Positions 11,547-24,375 of a DNA stretch of 64,000 nucleotides are shown here, one piece after another; within the stretch, counting starts at the first letter, position 1; every line of letters starts with the position of its first letter. Below the pieces are notes generated by a model that searched no databases, was not told where the DNA came from, and saw nothing but the letters and a program-made list of their open reading frames with translations. This stretch comes from Petrolisthes cinctipes. Taxonomy: Eukaryota; Arthropoda; Malacostraca; Decapoda; Porcellanidae. A program made the position numbers and the translations under genes. Location: NCBI GenBank assembly GCA_033782935.1, contig JAWQEG010001320.1:1-64000 (forward strand), written 5' to 3'.

Positions 11547-12229
11547 CAAGTTTCATAGTAAAAAATGTCAAGCACCCATGATTCAGTTATGGTGTGAGGT
11601 ATTTCTAGTGATGCAGTGGACCCTTGTGGTGTGTTTTACCTGCCCAAGTACAACATAATTCCTCGGATAATTACTGTTATATGTCGATATTTTATGAAAT
11701 GCACTGATATTTGATTATAGGTCTGCTGTTGTGGGTAGTATCTCTTTTTTATATCGATATTGTAGATTCACGTTGTAGGCTACATATCCAACATAACATA
11801 CATTCCAGTGTTTTTATGTTCATAAATATCTTTTAAAAGCGTTTAGTAAATATTTGGTGCATTTTATCTTGGACTGTATCACATTCACCGAAAAGCCAAA
11901 AAATTAATGAGGGTTCGGACACATTTTCGCCAAGTTAAAAATATTTTATCCGTGAAACCAATGGACTCATTCTTCATTCTTGTGATGCATTTTGTTGAAG
12001 ATATGTCAAGCTTGTGTACTTGTGGACAGTGGAAAGGTTCAGCAAAGTATTTGCTGAAATTTATACAATATAATTATGTCTTCCTGAATACAGTATATCT
12101 TTCTTGTTAGGTCCCTCCCCGTTGTAAAATATTATAGGCTACTTTGGGGAGAACTCAGCTATTAAAATTTCTATCTTATCGATGAACTAGTAGGTTACTA
12201 GGGTAATTAACATGTGCTCTGATAATTAA

Positions 12230-12490
12230 GATGTGTTGTGAAGCAGTGTGATTTGTTATGAAGAACAAGTATACTGTACAACAGCGTGCTGTGGCTAGTG
12301 AAACTGGTGTGTTATGAAGAAGTGTAGTGTGTGGTGAAGTGTTGTGAAGTGTGATGTGTTGTGGTGTAGTGTGTTGTGGTGTAGTGTGTGGTGAAGTGTG
12401 ATGTGTTTTGAAGTATATAACCAGTAGTTTGTTGTGAACAAGTGTAGTGTGGTGTGGGATGTTGTGAAGATGTGTGATGTTTACAAATTT
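12230..12490. repeat. Degenerate GTGTTGTGAAGTG-type tandem repeat
   Basis: Short GTG-, GAAGTGTGATGTG- and GTTGTGGTGTAGTGT-type units repeat imperfectly. It resembles the tandem at 14,330-14,710. Confidence 0.6.
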
Positions 12491-13073
12491 GTAGCTACAT
12501 AAACACAAGCAACCAGCTCAATTTATGTTTCCTAACAAATACAAGAACACCAACATACCACTAGCAGTTAAAGTTATATAAATACAGTAGATGACGAAAT
12601 CTAGGCCTATATACGATTCTTCAACACAGTTCTATATGATGGATACTGTACACCTGTAGACCAAAACAGGTGATGAGTTGTTTACATGTTACCTTCACGT
12701 TATCAGTTAGTACAGGATATCCAAGGTAGCTTACAATATCATATTGTTGATGTAGTTAATAACATTTTATGTACTTGAGAAAAATTAAGGCTTCATAGTT
12801 TATAGGACATAATTATTAAATTACTGTACAAGATGATTCAAGCTGCAATAAAATGTTTCTGTTCTTAATATAATTATATACAATACTGGTATTTTATAAG
12901 ACAAGGCAGTGCAATCCTACATTTAAACATTATATATAGATTCTTATTTAAATGTTAAAATGTTAAAATGTTTCTCATGTATCTTCTTATGCTGGATGTT
13001 TTATGCATACTGTATCAGTTTTCCCTTAGGCCAAGGGGATACGTTGCCAGCAAAGATGTGGGAAATTCTTGAA

Positions 13074-13240
13074 TTCAGGGTTTGGCACCCTTTCGGATCC
13101 GAAACAACCCCACTCTTTTTAGCTGACCCTCCTTTCCTTCTTTTTCGTTCGTGCTTGCGGTCCCTTCTCTCTGTCTCCTTTAACTTTGTGATCCATGGCT
13201 TCTCTGGCCTAGTACACTCTCGTTTCTTCCCCTTTATATT
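13074..13240 (+). repeat. Unclassified dispersed repeat (GGGTTTGGCACC family)
   Basis: Consensus order, read on the plus strand here: GGGTTTGGGCGCCCCTTC core, ACCCAAGCCACTC-like block, CCTCCTTTCCTTC, CGTGCTTGCTGTCCC, TCTCTGTCTCC, GTGTTACAA, TTTCTGGCCTAGTACA, TTCTTCCCCTTT. Other copies: plus strand near 6,495, 17,630-17,785, 18,110-18,240, 24,840-24,960, 26,220-26,490, 28,825-29,000, 29,270-29,350, 48,890-49,020; minus strand near 5,915-6,010, 15,960-16,140, 28,150-28,290, 35,690-35,760, 50,340-50,470. It has no ORF and could be a SINE or MITE. I see no tRNA-like boxes. Confidence 0.6.
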
Positions 13241-14057
13241 GTATAATATACCTGTCATCAGTGATTGATAGTCATTAATGCTGTACAGTACAACTGTAAT
13301 TATTTCCAACCATTGTATGGGACTGATTCTTCAATAATCATCATCGTTGCCTTCCTCACGAGAGAGAGGATGGAGGGGGTGTCAGCTGCCACCAGGACTG
13401 AAGAGCCTGACTGGATGACAGGGAATCCCACAGTTGTTGCCATGGCGACTTCGTTATGGACATAGTCTAATAGGAGGCGAAGATGTTTGTGTGTGTATGT
13501 GTCTGTGCATGTGTATTATTACTCTCTTAGGGGAAAGGGGAAATCTAGCTATGTTTAAAGGCAGAATCGTTTAGAATTTTGAGAAAAGAAAGCCAATTAA
13601 GATGGCGAACAAGAATTTCAAGAAACAACGTAGTGTTTGAGCCATGGAGGTATAATATACTGTAGAGGAGGCGGCATGAGCCGCTCGTCCTGTACACCCA
13701 AAGTGAAGCCAGGGGCGGAGCCTATTACCCTCAAAACATTGCCCCGGCCGCTTTAAACCAATTATAATTATGCTCTTATCTTCTCATATTAACTATAATT
13801 AGAGCCAGAAAGAGACTTGAATTTGTTCCATATATGATAACTGCATAAAATTATCCAATTCTGTATATTATCAAAATTACTTATTAAACCCATTAAATAC
13901 CGCTGTTTCCTAGAGCATCATCTCTTCTCGCAAACATTTCCTAGGAGTATGAATGAAAGAATGAATGAATCAATGAATGAATAGTTTATTTTATGCAAAA
14001 AGTATAGTAAAAGAGAAGGTCATAGCTTACACACCAACCCACAGACATGAATCTGGT

Positions 14058-14225
14058 ATGCCTCGCTACTTGCGAGATACCTACAACGGGAAGGAAAGTG
14101 AGCAAAAGTTATAGTTTGTTGACAAGCAGATAGTAATAATATTTTACTGTCTGCCTGTCAACAAACTACATCTTTTTTCACTTAAATTTCCTTTCGTTGT
14201 AGCCACCTCACAAGTAACGAGCCAT
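14058..14225. repeat. Inverted repeat (nested MITE-like hairpin)
   Basis: The arms match: CTCGCTACTTGCGAGATACC / GTTGTAGCCACCTCACAAGT, and GTTTGTTGACAAGCAGATAG / CTGTCTGCCTGTCAACAAAC, around a short AT-rich loop. Confidence 0.55.
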
Positions 14226-14329
14226 AACAGCTTCATGTGTGGGCAACTGTACAAATGCAAATAAAATTAATTATATGAAGTTCTAGTATGAGACTCTGGA
14301 AGGCCTTATGTCACTCTTTAAGTACAGTA

Positions 14330-14710
14330 TATAAATATGATGATATATAGTAAGATGTGTATAGTGAAGTGAAGATGTGTATAGTGTAGTGAAGATGTGT
14401 GGTGTGCTGTGAAGATGTGTGATGTGCAGTGAAAATGTAGCCTACATAGTGTAGTGAAGATGTGTATAATGTAGTGAAGATATGTATAGGGTAGTGAAGA
14501 TTTACATAGTGTAGTGAAGATGTGGTTTGTTGTGATGTGTATAGTGTAGTGAAGATGTGTAATGTGTATAAGGTAATAGAGATGTGTGTGTAGTGAAGAT
14601 GTGTATAGTGTACTGAAGATGTGTATAGGGTAGTGAAAATGTGTATATGGTACTGGAGATATGTGATGTGTAGTGAAGATGTGTATATTATGGTGAAGAG
14701 ATGTGTAGTG
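14330..14710. repeat. GTGAAGATGTGTATAGTGTA tandem array
   Basis: About 18-20 imperfect units of roughly 18-20 bp. The frame stays open on the minus strand only because of the repeat (HIFTT-like peptide); it is not a gene. Confidence 0.75.
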
Positions 14711-15282
14711 TAACACCCAGAACTGTCATGTAATCGAGTTCACACTCAGGTGTGGTGTCTTGTATCAAACACATTTTACCACTAATAAGCCACATGGAAT
14801 CTTACCATGATGACTGCATGGATGTTACTACATAAAGTGTCTCATCACTTACTCAGTTCCAGTTCACTCTGATTCACACAAAAACATTAATTTTACTCAT
14901 CAGTCCCAGGCCGTATTTTTACAATTATAAAAACTCTTTTGGCACATTGGCTTAACTTAGACTACGGTACTATAACTTAGACCTAAGTTCTCAACAACCA
15001 AATAGTCTACGTAGTAAACACAATTATAAATTAAATATCTTTAAAACATTATGAAATATGCTAAAACATTCATAATACAATCTCTCAACACTCGAGTTAT
15101 CCTACAGGCCAACCTTAACTTGGGCACAAGTAGCTCACCCCATGGAGCCAGTTTATCTTTTGTAACCCAGTCAGTGCCATATATACGTGAGTTTATTCAT
15201 TAACAGTTAATATCACAACACTATAATAGCCTTGGCTTTGCAGTTTTTGTGTACAGTATCAATATTCTACAGGACATGGGTG

Positions 15283-15441
15283 TCACGGTGTGTGAGGCAG
15301 GTGATGAATTTCACTTCGTTGATTTGTCCATTTCTGTCGTATATTTTTCTGTATGACTTTCTTGACATACCTATGAAATGTAGTAGAAAGACTCCTGTCT
15401 CTCTGGGTACACCCATATGCTGAACACGCCAGCATTATTAC
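15283..15441 (-). pseudogene. THAP-type zinc finger start, transposon remnant
   Basis: From the ATG at 15,441 the minus strand reads MLACSAYGCTQRDRSLSTTF then HRYVKK and IRQKWTNQR, the N-terminal C-x4-C and FHR-like pattern of a THAP DNA-binding domain. The second half of the domain, with the C-x2-H pair, is not visible here. Located inside the 13,642-15,577 element, so it probably comes from a transposase rather than a host THAP gene. Confidence 0.5.
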
Positions 15442-15583
15442 AAAAAATGGCAAAGAATGTTGGTGAAGTTGATGGTCCGACGTGATCAGTGATGAGGTAG
15501 GGGAGACAGTCGACCAATAGCGAGTTGGCTTCACTTTTGTGACGTCATGCCGCCTTCTATATATTATACCTCCATGGTTTGAG

Positions 15584-16789
15584 CGGCCGTAGGCTAATTG
15601 AAAAAGCTGAAGAGTTTAGTTTGGTAATACAGAATAAATATCCATTGCTTACAGATGTAATGGAAGAAAACGTAGATGAAACAAATTATAACATAACTGG
15701 GATAGTTTTAGAAGGTGTTTTCAAAGTAGAAAGCCCCAAAGTGGGGGGGAAAGGTGTATTACGTACTGCTAAGATAATTACGGGTAATATTTTAAGATAC
15801 TTGGCGCCCCTTAAGATCAAAGATATTAATTTCTCTTCAGTTGTCCATCCTTTCCTTCGTTTTCCCCTGTGATTGATATCCCAACTCTGTCTCTGGTGCA
15901 AGTATTTTCTGGCTCGGCACAATCTTATTTTCTTCGTTACACTCAAAAGGAAGAATGTTCAAGAAATGAAGAGGAAGAAAGAAGACTTCGCAAAAGGCCT
16001 GGAAATAAAACCTTGTAGCACGAAGAATGAGATAGAGTGGATGGGCAGCAAACACTAAAGAAATATAAGGAATGGTGGGACGGACAGATGAAGAGTTGAA
16101 AGCAAGTGCTGGAGTCCAAAGGGGCATCCAAACCCTAACCGTACTATACCTACATCTCCCTTGACAATACCCCCCCCCCCCATACGGCTAGCCTTCACAA
16201 GTGCACAAACATGACACTCCCTGAAGCCTTGGTATCTCTCCGAGAATAATTTCCGGTAAGCGGTTATAGTCCTATTCAGGAGTCACTTGATTGACCCTGA
16301 CGAAGACCCCTACTTATGTCTCACATCAACTCATACAAGTCCACGCGCCCTATTATCATTAAAAGAAAGAAGAAATACGACACACACTGTATATGATTAT
16401 GTACGGTAGCTAAATTTGTACTCGTTATCTGAACGCTAGACTTTGTTTATTTATACACTGTTTTGGCACAAACTGAAAACGTTTGTTCGAAATTAAAATG
16501 GGTCGTTTTGAAGCTCATTAACGTGTGTGTAGTTTGAACCAGATGATAAACCACCATTTATTATTATTTTTATTTTTTTTATGCCGTATCTGCCCGTGTC
16601 TATCCCGTTGACGGCTGCTTCCTCTCCACTGGACCTATATCTTTCAGTTGTACAGTGTATAATCTAATTATAGTAATTTCTCGCCAGAATTCTCCCCATC
16701 AATTTTGTCAACTGTTCCTTCTTTGCTTCTCTTTCCTTCGTATTTATTTGCTATCCCTCTTCTATGCCTCTTTCTCCCTCGTTCTACAG
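15584..16789. other. No gene recognised
   Basis: Contains a minus-orientation copy of the dispersed repeat (15,960-16,140) and AT-rich sequence. Open frames here are short and lack family resemblance. Confidence 0.4.
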
Positions 16790-17189
<400 letters not shown>

Positions 17190-17915
17190 TTCTACAGGGT
17201 ATTCCAGGCCTAGTGCAGTATTCTTACTTCACCTTTAGATTGAACTACTACTACTACTACTACTAGTAATAATAATAATGATAATAACAATGAACTATTC
17301 CCCCTTCCAGTAGGCTAATTGGTTTAGCTGTGTGGTGGCCGGCGTTGACAACAGATTTATTTAAAAGAGTGAACACAGTAACTCATCCTGTGTTATCGTT
17401 GTAGGCCGGACGTAAACAAACCGCCATGTTAGTCACACGTGTTCTGCCCCTACTCTACGTCATCCCATGTAATCTCAGTAGGCTACTTTGTTCACCTTCT
17501 CTTTAGTTATTTATTTGTGTGTGTGTGTATGTGTTGACCTATAAGCCTTTGTGTGTGTATGTGTGTTGCCAAGGCATACAGGTCAACACACACTCATACA
17601 TTTAACGAAGCCCCGTGTATATTGGGGTGGGGGTAATCCTGCGGTGGTGGGTTTGGGGGCCCCTTCGGACCTGACCCACTCTCTTTCACTTGTTCAGTTG
17701 TCCCGCCTTTTCTTCGTTCATGCTGTCCCTCCTCCCAGTCTCTTTCTCTCTCGTGTTACAATGTTTTTCAGGGGGATGCTCTCTTGACGTTAAATTGGTG
17801 GTATAATAATTCCTCCAAACAAAAATAATCCCTAATAGTAACATTCAGGTCATCCGTTTTCTGGCATAGTTTGGAAGAATTAGGAGCCCTCCAGAAGATG
17901 GACGTTTGTACTGTA

Positions 17916-18056
17916 CAGTCACGTCCAATAATCCTGCGATATATTGAAATAAAAGTGATGCAAATCAGGAGCTGTTAGTGTCTGAAATATTGAATCACAA
18001 GATTTTCTTAATGGATAATTTTTATTCACTTGATGCAAGACTTTTGATCGTGACTG
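17916..18056. mobile_element. Tc1/mariner-type MITE (CAGTCACG ends)
   Basis: A 141-bp element with CAGTCACG and CGTGACTG ends, flanked by TA (17,914-17,915; 18,057-18,058). The right-end sequence (CTTTTGATCGTGACTG) also occurs in both arms of the large palindrome, near 20,296 and 24,541. Confidence 0.65.
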
Positions 18057-18254
18057 TACATATCTTCCCTAGAGGCTAGTATTGTCTGTGGTGATGTAAG
18101 AAATGCTATATTTTAAGGATTTGGGCGCCTCTTCTAACCCAAACCAATCTTTTTCCGTTTTTCAACTGTCACTCGTTTCCTTCTTTTACCGTCGTGCTTG
18201 CTGTCCCACCTCTATCTTCTCCCTCTTATTGGAGTTAGGCAGAATGCAATTCTC

Positions 18255-18290
<36 letters not shown>

Positions 18291-19599
18291 AGAATATACT
18301 ATACATCTACATATTATGTGTGTGTCTTCCAGTTCATTAATTATTTTGTTTGATGGAGTGGTGCATGCTATCCGTTCTACATTATACTGGGAGTGAAGGA
18401 AGGAGACAACATAGCGCCTGCCAGCCTCTGGTTGAGTTACTCTCATGAAGGGTGATCAGTTTTAGTTGTCTATCAGAGGAGTGCCTGAGGGAATTCCCTG
18501 TAGTGGTTCATGTTGACAGATTGCCATTATCTACCCTCGTTATTCTGCCTCTTATCGCCCTATATTCAATATTTTCCATGCTGGACTGCAGTCATATGTG
18601 GGTTTGCATATACTGCAGTGCTGTGATTATTCATTTAGAGATTGAATTTGTTCACACCGAAAAGTATTATTTTTTCCTTGTTATGGTCATTATATTAAAT
18701 TATCTATTTTTCTCTGTATGTCTATTCGATCTTCTGGTTCCGGGTTCCTCATACTTATTGCCATATATTGCCACATTAAATAATCAAACTTTCCATCACC
18801 TCAGTATTGTAAGATAAAGTCAACTTAGTTTCTCGGCAATGGTCAAGACAGGGTCTGATTTATTTCTTTGTGTTAGTAGTTACAAGAGGATAGTGTTTTG
18901 TAGTGGAGGGTCTTAACTACCCAGTGATCACTACCTCTTTTCCCCTAACATGTCCTCACTCACTACATTTACCTTCTCTCCCCCTCTCTCCCTTCCCAGC
19001 ACTCCTTCACTCTACTCCTCCACTTCATACCTCACTCTCCATCTCACCACCTCCATCGTCATTCCGTCTGTTGTCGAAAATTATCAATTATTATGAAAAC
19101 AGGTCCTGAAAAAAATTATGTGATATTTTGTAAAATTCATTTCATGCAATATGACAGTAATTTTTTTACCCTATTAAAGTCATCCGAGATTAATGTCTAT
19201 GCCAGACATTCAGACACTAGGATTAGTGAACCAATCACCAGCAATGAATTAAGTGATCAGTGTCCGAAAAACCGAGATATCAAGCACCCACATTGTATGT
19301 CAGAGCCACTCTTCCCAACAAAACCCCTCTTTCCATCTCACTTGGTAGTTAGTGGTTCTCATCATGATCATACAAGGTTTCAGGATTCAAATTTCTGAGA
19401 GGCTCAACATTGGCAACACTAAGTGGTGAGCGCGGAAGTGGAGCCAACTGTATGTGGACAGTGGACAAGAACTGAACATGTCAGCAACAGACCACTGTAC
19501 ACATTCACACTAAAAGATCTCTTATAGTAGGACATTCGTCAGGAAAATTATTTTGTTGCCTTATCATGTGAATATTAGGACAGTGGAATGTATAGTCAT

Positions 19600-19745
19600 A
19601 TTTGAGTAAAGTACGGAAAGGGTACGGAAAAGGTACAAAAAAAACAACAACGTAATTTCGTACCGTATCGTACTTAAAAAATATCGTACCGTACTTTGAG
19701 ATGAAAAATACCAACCGTACCGTAATTCAGTACCGTACCGTACTG
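19600..19745. repeat. GTACCGTAC-rich patch
   Basis: GTACCGTA, CGTACCGTAC and GTACGGAAA-type words repeat on both strands, giving many short self-complementary stretches. No ORF or RNA family recognised. Confidence 0.5.
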
Positions 19746-21032
19746 CCACCCTTGCTTCTAACGCGTGTCGAGACATTTTGAACGAAGCTGAACATGATTT
19801 TATTGATATTGGACCTCTCTCTCTCACTCTTTTGTCGGGGGGTTTAGGGGAGTATTGTCTGCAAAGATGTGGGTAAGGGGATATAGTACAGTACGTGTTG
19901 GTCTGAAGCAACTGATTATTCCAAACTATCCCAAGCAACAGGTCACCATTATTTTTGTTCATCTGATCCTGTTTCCAGGCGTACGCCTACTTTGGTAGAT
20001 TCAAGGCACTCTAATGTATCAAAAGTATGTTACCCCCTTTAAGGGTTTTGCCATCCCATCGTCCTCGACAATACTTTCATGTTAACATCAGATTAAGCTT
20101 AATTATCATACATAATTATGTCCTTGGCTGTTTCTCTTGTACCGACATTCTCAATACCTTATTTAGGCCTATAGTCCTCCAACACCATCCAATGAAACAG
20201 CCTAAAACATTATGCCACATGATAACTATTGATCTCTGTAATATTGGTTCGTTATATTAACTCACATGGCTCACTTTCATTTACTTGATGCAGGTCTTTT
20301 GATCGTGACTGTGCATTAGCATATTTGGTGTAAAAATCGATACAAGGGACTAAGAGTATAAGGTAGATGGTACAGTTGCGGAAGGGAGTTTCTTTATCAC
20401 CCTGGGCTCCTCTATACCCTACCCCACAAGGAGGTGACGGAGGTGTAGAGAGTTGAACATATAACGACGGAGATGATTGGTCGATAAGTTGCTAGGAAAG
20501 TTTAATGATAATATAACCTTATTATATCTAAACAAGAGAGCATTGTGGTGGACTAAATATATTATGTTTATTTGCCATATATACAGTATATGAAGAACAG
20601 TAGCATACATTGTTAATGAGGAACTGAATTATAATGCATACTGGAATAACTCGTATTATATTCTCAGTTGTGGTTGTCATACATCAGCCAACTGATGGTG
20701 ATGGGAGGGGATCTGCCTGGCATTGCTTCACGGGCTCACGGCTCGTGCTGTGATTCGTTTTAAGGCTTCAAATATTCATTTCTACTTTAGTAATAGGGAT
20801 AGGTTATATGCTTTTTATATAATTATAGACAAATTTATAACGATTTACATTTACAGATAGTGAAGTAGTGTTATCGTTTCTTGTTAATTTTGTCATCTGT
20901 TTTCTTATTTATTTTCAGTACGAACTGTTAAAATTTATTTTGATAGAGCCTAGTGAGATGAAGAACGTTGAGTTAAAATAAGCATTTGCTTGACAAAATG
21001 GAAAGAACAACACTCTATGACGAGGAGCCTTT

Positions 21033-21064
21033 ATTGACGACGTTTCGCTATTGCTTCTTCAGGT
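21033..21064 (-). ncRNA. Hammerhead/Penelope-like motif A, left arm
   Basis: Minus strand reads CTGAAGAAGCAATAGCGAAA then CGTCGTC. This has the CUGANGA and GAAA boxes of hammerhead ribozymes around a short possible stem (GC..GC). Such motifs are known in terminal repeats of Penelope-like elements. Folding was not computed. Confidence 0.35.
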
Positions 21065-21367
21065 CAAAGGCACATCCATATAACATACAGTACTGTGTAA
21101 CTTATAGTTCTATTTTTATTTGTATGTGACTGTATTCTGTTTTGTTCCACTTCCTCCGTTACCATTCCATGTATTTTTTTTTATTTGCCCCAATGTTCTT
21201 TCCTTTCCCATTATCAGCTCGCCCTCTCCGCCTCTCTCTCTCTCCCCCCCCCCCCCCATTATACCTCCGTTTCCTTCCTCCTGCGTGAATTCACCCATCC
21301 CTACTCTCTTTCCCCCTCTCAACTTCGCTTTCCCCCCTCCTCCCGCCTATCTCGTGACCCTTCCGCC

Positions 21368-21400
21368 CATGGAGGTATAAAGGGCCTTTATACCTCCATG
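21368..21400. repeat. Perfect 16+1+16 palindrome
   Basis: CATGGAGGTATAAAGG, one G, then the exact complement CCTTTATACCTCCATG. The first 13 bases match the ends of the 13,642-15,577 transposon, as if two ends had joined head to head. Confidence 0.8.
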
Positions 21401-21483
21401 CTTCCGCCTCTCCCCCCTACCCCTCTCCCCCTCTATGAGCAGTATACATATATATTCGTTTACTCTACCTGTCCTCACTCATA

Positions 21484-21518
21484 CCTGAAGAGGGCTACGT
21501 GATGTAACCGAAAAGTCG
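21484..21518 (+). ncRNA. Hammerhead/Penelope-like motif B, left arm
   Basis: CTGAAGAGGGCTACGTGATG then TAACCGAAAAGTCG: CUGANGA box, a GG..CC-based stem and a GAAA box. Mirrored on the minus strand near 23,263-23,299 in the right arm. Confidence 0.3.
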
Positions 21519-22223
21519 TATATCTTTTTCTATAAATTACAAATAAATGTGGGTTTTTCACTAGACTTCTGCATTCATGCGCGCTCCATGGGGAAGGGTA
21601 GAGGCGGAGGTGTTAGGGGGGGGGGGGGATGTTGCGGGGGAGTATACAGGCGGGGGTGAGCGAGGGAACTGGGTGTCTGTTGGGGGTGCTTGAGGAGAGG
21701 TAGGGAGGAAACGAGAGCAAAAAGGGGTGGAGATAGCCAGGTTGCCGTTAAGGCTGACAAACTATATATAATAACAGAAATAATGACAGAATGAAGCTAA
21801 TGACAATTGCAATGTTTACATTGGAAACATGGCAACAATGAAGATAAAACAAATATACTGGTATTCAGTATCCCTAAGAATTCTCATTCAGGTCACATGG
21901 TAAACCCTCAAACATAAACCGCATTATATAACTATAAACCCATTAACATAAATATTTTTATACATATGGCCCTACATATTAAGCAGGTCTCCATTCTCAG
22001 AGAGAGAGAGAGAGTTTGAGTGAGCGAGTGGAAGTGGGGGAGGGGGAGAATGAGAGGAAAAGGACGAAATATACAAACAGATGGACAGAGTGAGAGGGAG
22101 AGAAAGACAAACAGATGGACAGAGAGAGAGAGAGAGATAATTATTATGATGGTAGAAAATTTCGTTTGTGATGAATGGAGAGGACTTGTTATGAGGTTTT
22201 CAACAATATTAAAACAGAGATTT

Positions 22224-23139
<916 letters not shown>

Positions 23140-23512
23140 GTTATGCATTTTGCTATAGAATAAATATATAAATGTATAATGAACTAGAAAAATTCACAAT
23201 GCTGTGAATGCAGAAGTCTAGTGAAAAACCAACATTTATTTGTAATTTATTAAAAGAGATATACGACTTTTCGGTTACATCACGTAGCCCTCTTCAGGTA
23301 TGAGTGAGGACAGGTAGAGTAAACGAATATATATGGGGAGAGAGGCGGAGAGGACGAGCTGATAATGGGAAAGGAAAGAACATTGGGGCAAATAAAAAAA
23401 AATACATGGAATGGTAACGGAGGAAGTGGAACAAAACAGAATACAGTCACATACAAATAAAAATAGAACTATAAGTTACACAGTACTGTATGTTATATGG
23501 ATGTGCCTTTGA

Positions 23513-23540
23513 CCTGAAGAAGCAATAGCGAAACGTCGTC
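23513..23540 (+). ncRNA. Hammerhead/Penelope-like motif A, right arm
   Basis: Mirror copy of the motif at 21,033-21,064: CTGAAGAAGCAATAGCGAAA, then CGTCGTC. Confidence 0.35.
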
Positions 23541-24205
23541 AATAAAGGCTCCTCGTCATAGAGTGTTGTTCTTTCCATTTTGTCAAGCAAATGCTTATTT
23601 TAACTCAACGTTCTTCATCTCACTAGGCTCTATCAAAATAAATTTTAACAGTTCGTACTGAAAATAAATAAGAAAACAGATGACAAAATTAACAAGAAAC
23701 GATAACACTACTTCACTATCTGTAAATGTAAATCGTTATAAATTTGTCTATAATTATATAAAAAGCATATAACCTATCCCTATTACTAAAGTAGAAATGA
23801 ATATTTGAAGCCTTAAAACGAATCACAGCACGAGCCGTGAGCCCGTGAAGCAATGCCAGGCAGATCCCCTCCCATCACCATCAGTTGGCTGATGTATGAC
23901 AACCACAACTGAGAATATAATACGAGTTATTCCAGTATGCATTATAATTCAGTTCCTCATTAACAATGTATGCTACTGTTCTTCATATACTGTATATATG
24001 GCAAATAAACATAATATATTTAGTCCACCACAATGCTCTCTTGTTTAGATATAATAAGGTTATATTATCATTAAACTTTCCTAGCAACTTATCGACCAAT
24101 CATCTCCGTCGTTATATGTTCAACTCTCTACACCTCCGTCACCTCCTTGTGGGGTAGGGTATAGAGGAGCCCAGGGTGATAAAGAAACTCCCTTCCGCAA
24201 CTGTA

Positions 24206-24375
24206 CACTCGTGATACACAATTTCTGACCAGAGGGTGAGGAACAGAAAGCTTCGAATCACCTGATATTGCTCATTTTCCCACCCAGTACACCTATAGAG
24301 GCTGAGTTCGAATGCAGGGTATGTGTGTGTGGTGCCTGCCGTTCGTCTCTGGTCAGGGATTACGTATCATGAGTG
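24206..24375. mobile_element. TA-flanked MITE (CACTCGTGATAC ends)
   Basis: A 170-bp element with ends CACTCGTGATAC and GTATCATGAGTG plus inner TCTGACCAGAG / CTCTGGTCAG, flanked by TA on both sides (24,204-24,205; 24,376-24,377). It is absent from the left palindrome arm, so it inserted after the arms were formed. Confidence 0.7.

Larger units (their letters stand above)
11128..13641. other. No gene recognised; repeats only
   Basis: Holds the MITE at 11,423-11,546, a degenerate GTGTTGTGAAGTGTGATG-type tandem at about 12,230-12,490, and a copy of the dispersed GGGTTTGG repeat at 13,074-13,240. Otherwise AT-rich sequence with no supported exon. Confidence 0.45.
13642..15577 (-). mobile_element. 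Non-autonomous DNA transposon with THAP remnant and 6-bp TSD
   Basis: A 1,936-bp element with inverted ends CCATGGAGGTATAATATA and TATATTATACCTCCATGG, extending inward through GGCGGCATGA / TCATGCCGCC. It is flanked by TTTGAG on both sides (13,636-13,641 and 15,578-15,583), which I read as the target duplication. Inside are a THAP-like zinc-finger start on the minus strand (15,283-15,441), an inverted repeat at about 14,058-14,225 and a tandem array at 14,330-14,710. THAP fingers are known in P-element-type transposases, though those usually make 8-bp duplications. No transposase core is visible. Confidence 0.6.
17198..20052. other. No gene recognised; dispersed repeats and MITEs
   Basis: Includes dispersed-repeat copies (17,630-17,785 and 18,110-18,240), a Tc1-type MITE (17,916-18,056), a CT microsatellite (18,250-18,290), a piggyBac-type MITE copy near 19,870-20,035 and a GTACCGTAC-rich patch (19,600-19,745). 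No supported exon. Confidence 0.45.
20053..21577. repeat. Large palindrome, left arm
   Basis: Reverse complement of 23,204-24,797 in two blocks (20,053-20,318 with 24,534-24,797; 20,371-21,577 with 23,204-24,205), nearly identical by eye. Arm differences include about 170 bp of CT-rich sequence present only here (roughly 21,240-21,420). The arm carries two hammerhead-like motifs and no RT. Confidence 0.85.

Noticed and set aside
14318..14716. 132-codon minus frame rich in His/Thr/Ile
   Set aside because: Tandem repeat of about 18-20 bp, not a coding sequence.
15283..15534. Host THAP gene
   Set aside because: Incomplete finger, no downstream domain, and it lies inside an element with inverted ends and target duplications.
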